Shown: positions 1 through 7,063, counted from the stretch's first letter. The stretch is 8,632 nt of DNA from Clostridia bacterium (GCA_017500625.1 JAFVYX010000303.1:1-8632), one strand, 5' to 3'. The notes: generated by a model not told the origin, from the letters alone. Made by a program: numbers and translations.

Positions 1-198
1 GACAAGCCGTATCTTTCCGGTAACCTCAATGAGATAAAAAATCGAATTGATGTAATGATAAAAGGCTTAGAACAAGATGCAAGTTCAGATATATTATCCG
101 CAGTAAAGGAACTGTGCCTTGGTGTGTATGAGGGTGATTCTTTTAACGATGAGAAATATAATGAATTGATATCATGTATTCAGTCTACGGCTAATTGA
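1..198 (+). CDS. 3' end of an unrecognised AT-rich gene (65 residues visible)
   Basis: The window opens inside a reading frame that continues for 65 sense codons and stops at TGA 196-198. The start and most of the protein lie outside the window. The visible tail is hydrophilic, without Cys clusters or membrane segments, and looks alpha-helical (for example the stretch NEIKNRIDVMIKGLEQD). It has many Asp, Glu, Asn and Lys residues. Codons are strongly A/T-ending (ATA, TTA, AAT, GAT), unlike every complete gene further right, which fits accessory or recently acquired DNA. I do not recognise the family. There is no clear intrinsic terminator directly after the stop. The frame is probably real because it is open to the edge and has coherent composition, but it could also be a remnant. 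Confidence 0.5.
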   Translation, partial: DKPYLSGNLNEIKNRIDVMIKGLEQDASSDILSAVKELCLGVYEGDSFNDEKYNELISCIQSTAN

Positions 199-453
199 TT
201 ATTATCAATAATGCTAATAATGATTTTCGAGTGGCAGTTCCCAAGTCAATTGTTAATCGAAATCTGCATTAGGCACTATTACATTGAGCAAAAGCCTTTT
301 TCTATTGGGAAACCTAAATTCTAATTGTGTAACGGCACCATCAAGAGTAACAGATTGAGGCGTTCTCTACGATATGATTAATGGTCCAATTTGACCTTCG
401 CTTTTTCTTTGATTACAGCGATGCATTATTTGTACCATGTTAAAAATTAAAAA
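199..453. other. AT-rich intergenic stretch without an intact gene
   Basis: About 255 bases lie between the end of the left partial gene and the acyltransferase terminator. No frame with a credible ribosome binding site is present on either strand. The longest plus-strand frame (about 34 codons from ATG 220) has no Shine-Dalgarno. No tRNA-like fold, tandem repeat or transposon end was seen. The only structure is the TAG-broken minus-strand frame annotated separately. By eye its composition matches the left gene and contrasts with everything beyond ~490. Confidence 0.5.
253..438 (-). pseudogene. possible gene relic: minus-strand frame interrupted by one TAG
   Basis: On the minus strand a frame runs from ATG 436-438 to TAA 253-255 with a single in-frame TAG at 367-369. 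The part after the TAG has 37 codons and reads like protein: a regular alternating hydrophobic/charged run containing LEFRFPNRKRLLLNVIVPNA, typical of beta-strands. I do not recognise it. The putative start sits in the T-tract of the acyltransferase terminator, with no room for a promoter and no clear ribosome binding site. It is therefore more likely a decayed 3' fragment than a working small gene. It may also be chance. Confidence 0.25.
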
Positions 454-489
454 GCAAAACACCACGGATTTCCTTCCGTGGTGTTTTGC
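441..489 (-). terminator. intrinsic terminator of the acyltransferase gene
   Basis: A perfect 15-bp hairpin pairs GCAAAACACCACGGA (454-468) with TCCGTGGTGTTTTGC (475-489) around a 6-nt loop. Read on the minus strand it is followed by a T-rich tract (complement of 441-453), the classic intrinsic terminator layout, about 80 bases after the acyltransferase stop. The plus-strand side has only four T's inside the stem, so it may work weakly in both directions. Confidence 0.85.
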
Positions 490-536
490 CGTAAGGGCTG
501 CTTATTCGGTTGTTATTATTTTACCGCTAATTTTGC

Positions 537-562
537 ACGCCCTGCGGCGTTTTCTTTTTTTG
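537..562 (+). terminator. weak plus-strand terminator candidate
   Basis: ACGCC (537-541) pairs with GGCGT (546-550) around the loop CTGC, followed immediately by TTTCTTTTTTT. The stem is only 5 bp but GC-rich and the T-tract is good. It would stop plus-strand transcription coming from the left before it runs antisense into the acyltransferase gene. Confidence 0.4.
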
Positions 563-569
563 TACGGGG

Positions 570-1304
570 TTAAACGGTAACCTCGCTCGGTTCCTCGGCA
601 GCAACGGCATCGGGCTCCATTTTTCCCAGCTCATTGCAACGCGCCACCAGCCGCTCAGCCATCTCCTCGCGGGTGGCTCCGTCAGCGGAAAGGGCAGAGT
701 AGAGAACGGGCTTGTCAATAAAGTACACAAGGTCGCGCTTACGGAAATAGGTCACGTAGATCGGCACGTCGACCCCTTGGTGGAGAGCGTGCTCGGCCAA
801 CATCAGGAAGCCGCCGAAGAAGCCCTTCAGCTCGTCAAGGTAGCCCTCGGAGGAGTCCTCGGGGAAGATGACGATGTTATCTCCCTGGCGCAGGGCGGCG
901 AGACTCTCGTTCACGGTTTTGACAAGACGGGCATCATGATAAGTAGAAATCAGGCGAAGCCCACGGTAGAAAATGTAGGTCAATGGGCTCGCAATGAGAC
1001 AGAAGAGACGCGCCAGATGCAGGTTCCAATGCTTTCTCTCGTGGTAATAGATGCGCGTTTGGTACTTGTAGAGCTTGATAAGGCCCGAGTTCATCTCGTG
1101 GGCCCCCCAGAAGCGGACGGGGCGGTCAAAGTACAGCTCGATCGATAAGGGCGCATCGGTCCCCACGTGATTGGAAACGATGATGCTGCTGTTCGTTACT
1201 CTCTCTCCGAGGTAAACGAAGCGGGGGCGTTTGTATCGGATCACAAGGATCCTTTTAAAGGCGCGGAACCAGGCACTGCGCTTTTGCTGGAATTTTTTTG
1301 CCAC
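570..1304 (-). CDS. PlsC-like phospholipid/glycerolipid acyltransferase family protein
   Basis: This 244-residue protein resembles the lysophospholipid (1-acylglycerol-3-phosphate) acyltransferase superfamily, which transfers fatty acyl groups to lysolipids at the membrane. The features seen are a motif I-like SNHVGTD (residues 44-50), a hydrophobic segment around 99-118, a motif III-like block VIFPED (145-150), and a following LKGFFGG region that matches the usual post-motif III pattern. Two things are unusual. The His-to-Asp spacing is H-x3-D instead of the canonical H-x4-D, and motif III reads FPED where most members have FPEG. The exact substrate is therefore uncertain and activity is not guaranteed. 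The start is GTG at 1302-1304 with AAGGAGGA (1312-1319) seven bases upstream, a very strong ribosome binding site. The C-terminal ~20 residues are acidic and look disordered. It is a single-gene unit with its own promoter and terminator, transcribed divergently from the DUF4432 operon. Confidence 0.7.
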   Translation of the reverse strand: MAKKFQQKRSAWFRAFKRILVIRYKRPRFVYLGERVTNSSIIVSNHVGTDAPLSIELYFDRPVRFWGAHEMNSGLIKLYKYQTRIYYHERKHWNLHLARLFCLIASPLTYIFYRGLRLISTYHDARLVKTVNESLAALRQGDNIVIFPEDSSEGYLDELKGFFGGFLMLAEHALHQGVDVPIYVTYFRKRDLVYFIDKPVLYSALSADGATREEMAERLVARCNELGKMEPDAVAAEEPSEVTV

Positions 1305-1342
1305 GTGCGTGTCCTCCTTGGCGGTAGCGGTATCTATGTAGC

Positions 1343-1371
1343 ATTATAAAGCAAACCCTGTCCCGATGCAA
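1343..1371 (-). promoter_or_regulatory. promoter of the acyltransferase gene
   Basis: On the minus strand a perfect -10 box TATAAT (1343-1348) lies 17 bp from TTGCAT (1366-1371), a half-consensus -35. The predicted transcript begins near 1336, giving a leader of about 30 nt with the ribosome binding site in it. A 14-base box, TTTGCCGCTTTTTG (minus strand, 1376-1389), sits just upstream and recurs upstream of the 5541-6842 gene. Confidence 0.65.
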
Positions 1372-1445
1372 GCGACAAAAAGCGGCAAAGTGTTGGAAGT
1401 GTGGCTTTTCTCTGCCGTTCCCCCGAAAAACTCGGCGTCATTGTC

Positions 1446-1474
1446 TTGACATTCGTGCGTTTGCGTGTTATACT
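1446..1474 (+). promoter_or_regulatory. sigma-A-type promoter of the DUF4432 / zinc-ribbon operon
   Basis: TTGACA (1446-1451), a 17-bp spacer, then TATACT (1469-1474) form a near-consensus vegetative promoter. Transcription should start near 1481, giving a leader of about 37 nt. Its -35 lies about 75 bp from that of the divergent acyltransferase promoter. Confidence 0.8.
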
Positions 1475-1517
1475 AAATTAGTGAAATATTTTTACTCTTT
1501 TCTGGGGGTTTTCTACT

Positions 1518-2609
1518 ATGGAAAGCAAGATCTACTTGAAGGAATCCTATTTTGGCGAGCGCGAGACGGTGCTTTTTGAAAACGGCACGCTTTCCGCCTC
1601 GCTTTTTACTTACTCTACGGGCGTTAAGGCGGTCCGCCTCACGAATGAGCGCGGCAACCTCGTTCTCCTCCCCTTTATGGGCCAGATGGTCTGGCGCTGC
1701 GCCTTTGACGGCCGCGAGCTGACCATGAAGTCGATCTACGATGAGCCCGAGGCGGCCAAGGTCACTTACGGCGAGACCTACGGCGGCTTTCTGATGCACT
1801 GTGGCCTGACGGCGATGGGCAATCCCACCGCCGAGGATACCCACCTCCCTCACGGTGAGCTTCCCATTGCCAAGTACCATACCGCGTACGTTGTCAGCGG
1901 TGAGGACGAGGGCGGCGCTTACGTCGGCCTTGGCGGCGTGTATTCTCACAAGCGTTGCTTTGAGACCAATTACGATTTCATTCCCCTCATCAAGCTTTAT
2001 GCGGGGAAGGCGTTCATCGACGTGGACGTGACCTTTGAAAATCACAAGGACGTTCCGCTCGAGTATTTCTACCTCTGCCACATCAACCATCGTCCTGTGG
2101 ACGGCGCTAAGCTCCTGTACACCGCTCCGCGCGATACGATCATTGTGAATCACGAGGTGCCCGAGAATTATCACTCGGCCAAGGGTGCCGCCGCCACCAA
2201 CGCCTACCTTGATCGTCTTGACAGCGATCCCTCGCTGATGGACACCGTGGGTGCCGAGGGGCAGGCCTATATGCCCGAGATCGTGTTTGCCTGCTTTTAT
2301 CAGGCGGACGCCGAGGGGCGCGCCTACACCATGCAAAAGAATCCCGACGGAACGGCCACCTACGTCATTCACCGCCCCGAGGAGCTGCCCTTTGGCGTGC
2401 GTTGGATCGCCCGCACTGAGGACGAGGACGCCATGGGTATGGTGCTTCCCGCCACGGCCGAGCACAAGGGCTACCTCTATTGCAAGGAGCACGGCTACGA
2501 GCGCTTTCTTAAGAAGGGCGAGCGCGTGACCTATAAGATGCGCACCGGCTTTGCCACCGCTCCCGAGGCGGCGGCTCTCGAGGAAAAGATCCACGCCCTC
2601 GGTTTTTGA
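1518..2609 (+). CDS. DUF4432 family protein (aldose 1-epimerase / galactose mutarotase-like)
   Basis: This 363-residue protein matches what I know of the DUF4432 family, a branch of the galactose-mutarotase-like beta-sandwich fold thought to act on aldoses or other sugars. The diagnostic part is the block from about residue 93 to 116, with HCG, MGNP, ED and the HGELP signature (His112). A second His-bearing strand, YLCHINHRPVDGAKL (185-199), corresponds to the HxN..DGA region of the family. It has no signal peptide or membrane segment, so it is cytoplasmic. The ATG at 1518 is preceded by a G-run (1504-1508) nine bases upstream, an atypical but usable ribosome binding site. It is the first gene of a two-gene operon: the zinc-ribbon membrane gene begins 36 bases after its stop. 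A role in sugar isomer or anomer interconversion is inferred; the substrate is unknown. Full length, no frame damage. Confidence 0.75.
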   Translation: MESKIYLKESYFGERETVLFENGTLSASLFTYSTGVKAVRLTNERGNLVLLPFMGQMVWRCAFDGRELTMKSIYDEPEAAKVTYGETYGGFLMHCGLTAMGNPTAEDTHLPHGELPIAKYHTAYVVSGEDEGGAYVGLGGVYSHKRCFETNYDFIPLIKLYAGKAFIDVDVTFENHKDVPLEYFYLCHINHRPVDGAKLLYTAPRDTIIVNHEVPENYHSAKGAAATNAYLDRLDSDPSLMDTVGAEGQAYMPEIVFACFYQADAEGRAYTMQKNPDGTATYVIHRPEELPFGVRWIARTEDEDAMGMVLPATAEHKGYLYCKEHGYERFLKKGERVTYKMRTGFATAPEAAALEEKIHALGF

Positions 2610-2645
2610 TTGAATTTGTAAACAAAACTACGAAAGGAGAATGCT

Positions 2646-3806
2646 ATGAAGCGTCAGAAGTCCGAGACGGTTAAGCTGAATAGGATCGAGCGTATGATCA
2701 CGTGGCCACGTAAGATCGCCCGCGCCCGTCGTGTAGGTTATACCGTCTTCGCCGTTTTACTTCTCCTTTTGCTTCCCATTTTCGTGCTGTGCCTTGCCCG
2801 TCCCGAGCGCGTGGCGCTTGCCCTCGTATTGCTTTCTCTGTATGTGATAGCGCTCCTTGTCTTCGTTATCGGCGTGGCAGCGGCCGATGCCCTGTACGGA
2901 AAACGCGCCCAAAAGCGCCGTATGGACGATCTTGCCACGGCGTATTTCCGCTCCCTGCTGACCTCACTTGCGGCGGCGGCCGAGCCGGACTTCCGCGCCC
3001 GTATCGACGGTGAGGCGCTGTTCCGCATCGCGTATGAGTATGCCGCGGGCTATATCCCCTCCGCCAAGGAGCGTGAGGCGGTCCTCGGTGCTACGGTGGT
3101 GCGCGTCGCGGCCGAGCCCGTGCGCGCCCGTTATATAGCGCTTCTCCGAGATCTTTTTACGGGTGATGCCACACGGTACGGGGTTCTTTACGCACATATT
3201 GATGAGGCGACCGCCATCGTTCGTCAAAAGCACGTTGACCGCTATGCCGCCCCCCAGAGAGCGCTCCTTGAGGAGAACCTTTGGCTGGTCCGCCAGCAGG
3301 TCTTGGATCGTCGGACGTTCTTTTTGCGCGTCAATTCCAAGCGCGCTTTCCTTTCTCTTTTTGACAGTGTGACCGCATACGTGGATAGAACGGCCACTGC
3401 CGCCAACGGCAGAGCTGAGGGCGCCCTCCTCCTTCCCACGCGTGAGGAATATGAACGCCATTGCACCACCGTCCGTGCTCTCCGCCATTATGACACGCGA
3501 GAAATGCGCTTTTCTCTCCGAAAGGAAACGTTGGATAAGTATAAGGCGCTGATTGCCGAATACCGCGCTTTTTGCTCTACGCGTGCCTCGGTCGGTTGTC
3601 CTACGGTCGACATTGAAAAGTGCCAGGCCGTGTACGATGGGATCCTCAAGGATAACGAGCGCTGCTGGCATTGCAAGCGCAAGTTTCACGGCCGCTACAA
3701 GGAGGTCTGTCCGCGTTGCCACCATTACGTCTGTCCGCGGTGCGGTAAATGCTATTGCGATAAGCACATTATGCACAGGATCGTCTCGGTGGTTGAGGAC
3801 GAATGA
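2646..3806 (+). CDS. membrane-anchored protein with C-terminal double zinc-ribbon-like domain, unknown function
   Basis: This 386-residue protein is one I do not recognise. It starts with a basic cytoplasmic stretch (1-30), followed by two adjacent hydrophobic segments (about 31-51 and 55-81) that should form a membrane hairpin. A long, mostly helical, Arg- and Glu-rich region (about 85-335) comes next and ends in a Cys/His cluster. The cluster reads C340-x2-C343-x11-C355-x2-C358, then C363-x2-C366-x2-C369-x-C371-x2-H374. This pattern suits two zinc sites, the first a zinc ribbon. By the positive-inside rule both the N-terminus and the zinc domain should face the cytoplasm. ATG 2646 follows AAAGGAGA at a good distance. 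It lies 36 bases behind the DUF4432 gene and is followed by a terminator, so it is the last gene of the operon. A role in protein or nucleic-acid binding at the membrane is only a guess. Confidence 0.8.
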   Translation: MKRQKSETVKLNRIERMITWPRKIARARRVGYTVFAVLLLLLLPIFVLCLARPERVALALVLLSLYVIALLVFVIGVAAADALYGKRAQKRRMDDLATAYFRSLLTSLAAAAEPDFRARIDGEALFRIAYEYAAGYIPSAKEREAVLGATVVRVAAEPVRARYIALLRDLFTGDATRYGVLYAHIDEATAIVRQKHVDRYAAPQRALLEENLWLVRQQVLDRRTFFLRVNSKRAFLSLFDSVTAYVDRTATAANGRAEGALLLPTREEYERHCTTVRALRHYDTREMRFSLRKETLDKYKALIAEYRAFCSTRASVGCPTVDIEKCQAVYDGILKDNERCWHCKRKFHGRYKEVCPRCHHYVCPRCGKCYCDKHIMHRIVSVVEDE

Positions 3807-3810
3807 ATGG

Positions 3811-3852
3811 AAAGTCAGCCCTTTTTCCGCAAGGGGGTTGACTTTTCTTTTG
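3811..3852 (+). terminator. terminator of the DUF4432 / zinc-ribbon operon, overlapping the next promoter
   Basis: AAAGTCAGCCC (3811-3821) pairs with GGGTTGACTTT (3835-3845), 11 bp with one G-T wobble, followed by TCTTTTGTTC. It lies four bases after the stop codon. The right arm contains the -35 box of the downstream promoter, so the two signals share bases. Confidence 0.75.
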
Positions 3853-3866
3853 TTCTATGATATAAT
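3838..3866 (+). promoter_or_regulatory. strong sigma-A-type promoter for the CNNM/CorC leader transcript
   Basis: TTGACT (3838-3843), a 17-bp spacer and a perfect TATAAT (3861-3866) predict a transcription start near 3873. That is about 310 bases before the CNNM/CorC start codon, so the gene carries an unusually long 5' leader or a separate small RNA precedes it. Confidence 0.8.
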
Positions 3867-3872
3867 AAGCGC

Positions 3873-4186
3873 ATCTGCGGAATACCGCAAGCGAAACGGG
3901 GAAGGGGGAGGATACAGTCCATGGACGCAGACAGTAGTGAGGACGATTATTGCTTCACGACGGTAAGAATACATAAAGATCGGTTGGCTCATCTCGCTTT
4001 TAGGAAAAGCGGTCGATGCGCCTTTTTGCGTTTGTGCCGCCTTCGCCCCTGAGGTGCGCCGCTTAGCCAAAATGGGCTCGAACCAATAAGTCCTCGGCGA
4101 TAGATTTTCGTGTCTTTCGCCGTGGCTCGTCTTGAAAAGCCCACCGCTGGATCTACATAAATTTATAATTAAGAAAAGGATTTATC
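3873..4186 (+). ncRNA. long structured 5' leader of the CNNM/CorC gene (candidate cis-regulatory RNA, family not recognised)
   Basis: Between the predicted transcription start and ATG 4187 several hairpins are visible. TGCGG/CCGCA (3876-3880 with 3885-3889) is at the 5' end. CGCTTTT/AAAAGCG (3995-4001 with 4005-4011) is perfect. A long symmetrical hairpin at 4092-4125 pairs CC, CGGCGA and AGA with TCT, TCGCCG and GG across single T-T mismatches. ATAAGTCCT (4086-4094) can pair with AGGATTTAT (4177-4185), burying the CNNM/CorC ribosome binding site. A possible long-range helix joins GGGGAAGG (3898-3905) to CCTT/CCCC (4040-4049). I compared it from memory with M-box, yybP-ykoY, T-box, 6S, tmRNA and SRP RNA and found no convincing match. 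The upstream ORF within it is annotated separately. Confidence 0.5.
3921..4052 (+). CDS. 43-codon upstream ORF, possible leader peptide
   Basis: ATG 3921 is preceded by GGGGGAGG (3904-3911), ending nine bases before the start, which is a better ribosome binding site than that of the following gene. The frame has 43 codons and stops at TGA 4050-4052, 134 bases before the CNNM/CorC start. The first ten residues, MDADSSEDDY, hold five acidic residues. The rest is basic and ends RLCRLRP, with three Cys overall and no membrane segment or known domain. It lies wholly inside the structured leader and two hairpins (3937-3956, 3995-4011) fall in its coding sequence. It may be a regulatory leader peptide, an independent small protein, or a chance frame in a structured RNA. 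The acidic start followed by a basic tail recalls the Mg2+-responsive MgtL leader peptide of enterobacteria, but the sequences are not alike. Confidence 0.4.
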   Translation: MDADSSEDDYCFTTVRIHKDRLAHLAFRKSGRCAFLRLCRLRP

Positions 4187-5458
4187 ATGACCACTCAGAT
4201 ATTACTCATGGTCCTGATGCTGGTGCTGTCGGCGTATTTTTCGGCCACGGAAACGGCATTCTCGAGCATGAACAAAACGCGATTAAAAACCTTTGTGGAA
4301 AAAGGAAACCGCCGCGCTACGATCGCTCTTTCCCTCGTTGAGAAGTACGATAAGTTGCTCTCGACGATTCTCATCGGCAACAACATTGTGAACATCGCCC
4401 TGGCCTCGATGGGTACGATCTTCTTCGTGGAGACGGTGGCTCTCGGTGACATCGGTACCACGGTGTCGACGGCCGTCATTACGGTGGCTGTGCTTATCTT
4501 CGGAGAGATCACGCCAAAGAGCATTGCCAAGGATATGCCTGAGCGCTTTGCGATGCTCTCGGCGCCTGTGCTTCAACTCCTCATTTGGATCTTTACCCCC
4601 TTTACCTACCTGTTTTCTCAGTGGAAAAAGCTGCTGTCCAAGGTGTTCCGTTCGCGTGATGACGGCAAAATATCGCAGGAGGAGCTGCTCCTCCTTGTCG
4701 ATGAGGTCCAGCAGGAGGGAAGCATTGATAACAATGAGGGCAACCTCCTCCGCAACGCGATTGAGTTTACCGAGCTTCGTGCCGAGGATATCCTCACGCA
4801 CCGCGTGGACCTCGCTGCCGTTCCCACCGATGCCGAAAAGAGCGAGATCGCAGAGAAGTTTGCCGAGACCCAATTTTCGCGTCTCCTTGTGTACGAGGAA
4901 ACGATCGACAAGATCGTTGGTGTCATTCATCAGAAGGATTTCTACACCGCATCGGGCATCACGGAGCTTCCTCTCGATGCGTTTATGGCTCCCGCGGTGT
5001 TCATTCACCAGTCTGAAAAGATCAGCCAGCTGCTGAAAACCCTGCAGAAGAACAAGACCCACATCGCCGTGGTGTTGGACGAATACGGCGGCACGCTCGG
5101 CATCGTCACCATGGAGGATATCCTTGAGGAGCTCGTCGGTGAGATCTGGGACGAGCACGATGAGGTCGTGGAGAATTACAAGGACCTCGGCGACGGCAAA
5201 TACCGCGTCGATTGCTCGGTCAATCTTGACGATTTCTCCGAGTTCTTCTCGGTGGAGATCGAGTCCGATGCCGTCTCGCTTGGCGGCCTTATCATGGAGC
5301 TGCACGAGGATCTTCCCGAGGTTGGCAGTGTGGTCATCTCTGCCGGCCTTGAGATCACGGTGGCGGAGATGGATTCGCACCGTGTCGTGTATGCGGAGGT
5401 CGTCCGTCTGCCCGAGGAGGATCCCGAGGCGGAAGAGTCCGAGGAGGAAGAGGCCTAA
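4187..5458 (+). CDS. CNNM/CorC family membrane protein (DUF21-CBS-CBS-CorC_HlyC), probable Mg2+/divalent cation transporter
   Basis: This 423-residue protein has the full architecture of the CNNM/CorB/CorC family (often annotated hemolysin C-like). The N-terminal DUF21 membrane domain spans about residues 1-150. It carries the family motif [14 protein letters not shown] (15-28), a helix with [12 protein letters not shown] (63-74), and GEITPKSIA (106-114). A tandem CBS pair (about 200-325) follows, with the typical [20 protein letters not shown] stretch at 297-316. A CorC_HlyC domain (about 338-408) comes next, then a short Glu-rich tail. Characterised relatives are dimeric, bind ATP-Mg at the CBS pair and move Mg2+, usually outward in exchange for Na+. 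ATG 4187 follows AAAAGGA at a normal distance. That binding site can be hidden by upstream bases (4086-4094), suggesting translational control through the long leader. It forms a single-gene unit closed by a strong terminator. Family assignment is very secure; the transported ion is inferred. Confidence 0.95.
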   Translation: MTTQILLMVLMLVLSAYFSATETAFSSMNKTRLKTFVEKGNRRATIALSLVEKYDKLLSTILIGNNIVNIALASMGTIFFVETVALGDIGTTVSTAVITVAVLIFGEITPKSIAKDMPERFAMLSAPVLQLLIWIFTPFTYLFSQWKKLLSKVFRSRDDGKISQEELLLLVDEVQQEGSIDNNEGNLLRNAIEFTELRAEDILTHRVDLAAVPTDAEKSEIAEKFAETQFSRLLVYEETIDKIVGVIHQKDFYTASGITELPLDAFMAPAVFIHQSEKISQLLKTLQKNKTHIAVVLDEYGGTLGIVTMEDILEELVGEIWDEHDEVVENYKDLGDGKYRVDCSVNLDDFSEFFSVEIESDAVSLGGLIMELHEDLPEVGSVVISAGLEITVAEMDSHRVVYAEVVRLPEEDPEAEESEEEEA

Positions 5459-5490
5459 AAGAAGCGCTCCCTTGCGGGAGCGCTTCTTTT
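5457..5490 (+). terminator. terminator of the CNNM/CorC gene, beginning inside its stop codon
   Basis: AAAAGAAGCGCTCCC (5457-5471) and GGGAGCGCTTCTTTT (5476-5490) form a perfect 15-bp stem with loop TTGC. The stem starts at the second base of the TAA stop (5456-5458). The distal T-run follows the GC-rich core. The symmetrical A/T flanks suggest it works in both directions. Confidence 0.9.
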
Positions 5491-5498
5491 ATAAGGTA

Positions 5499-5532
5499 AA
5501 AACAAAGGACACCCGAGGGTGTCCTTTGTTTT
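5499..5532 (-). terminator. terminator of the Gfo/Idh/MocA gene
   Basis: AAAACAAAGGACACC (5499-5513) pairs perfectly over 15 bp with GGTGTCCTTTGTTTT (5518-5532) around CGAG. On the minus strand it lies eight bases after the stop codon and ends in a T-rich arm. It is separate from the neighbouring terminator, so the two convergent genes each have their own. Confidence 0.85.
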
Positions 5533-5540
5533 ATGCTCTG

Positions 5541-6842
<1,302 letters not shown>

Positions 6843-6881
6843 AATAACCTCCTGCGCAAAAGGGCGCAAAATAAATAGTGA

Positions 6882-6899
6882 TTAGGCATATACGCCTAA
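6882..6899. promoter_or_regulatory. operator-like palindrome at the transcription start of the Gfo/Idh/MocA gene
   Basis: TTAGGC and GCCTAA (6882-6887, 6894-6899) are perfect inverted arms around ATATAC, giving an 18-bp palindrome with 16 matching positions. It covers the predicted start (~6897) of the minus-strand promoter, the place where a repressor would block transcription. No regulator gene is in the window. Confidence 0.6.
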
Positions 6900-6903
6900 G
6901 ATA

Positions 6904-6932
6904 AGTATACCATTAAATTTCCCGTCCGTCAA
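6904..6932 (-). promoter_or_regulatory. promoter of the Gfo/Idh/MocA gene
   Basis: On the minus strand TTGACG (6927-6932), a 17-bp spacer and TATACT (6904-6909) form a near-consensus sigma-A promoter. The transcript would start near 6897, giving a leader of about 55 nt. The leader contains an operator-like palindrome and a direct repeat of TTTTGCGC (6854-6861 and 6864-6871). Confidence 0.75.
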
Positions 6933-7020
6933 GCAAAAAGCGGCAAAAAAACAAAATTTGCATAAAAACATTTTTTTCACGTTCCTTTTGTCTTTTTTGG
7001 CAACCCCTCGCCGAAAAGTC

Positions 7021-7055
7021 AAAAAGCGGATAAGCGGAAATCTCCGCTTATCCGC
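7021..7055 (-). terminator. terminator of the phosphofructokinase gene
   Basis: GCGGATAAGCGGA (7026-7038) pairs perfectly over 13 bp with TCCGCTTATCCGC (7043-7055), loop AATC. On the minus strand the stem is followed by TTTTT (7021-7025), about 20 bases after the stop codon. Confidence 0.9.
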
Positions 7056-7063
7056 ATATGGCG

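Noticed and set aside
220..324. 34-codon plus-strand frame in the AT-rich gap
   Set aside because: No ribosome binding site, no promoter, and no recognisable sequence; it is indistinguishable from chance.
1473..2594. 373-codon minus-strand open frame opposite the DUF4432 gene
   Set aside because: It is an antisense shadow caused by codon bias; the plus-strand protein carries the family motifs, a promoter and a cotranscribed partner.
4058..4086. tRNA T-arm-like sequence GGTTCGAGCCC on the minus strand
   Set aside because: The T stem has a mismatch, and no matching acceptor strand, D-arm or anticodon arm was found in the neighbouring ~80 bases.
3873..4186. M-box or yybP-ykoY riboswitch ahead of the cation transporter gene
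   Set aside because: The conserved core stretches I remember for these classes are not visible, so I leave the RNA unassigned rather than name it.
4283..5380. 365-codon minus-strand open frame opposite the CNNM/CorC gene
   Set aside because: Low-complexity His/Arg/Leu-rich antisense translation of a clearly conserved protein.
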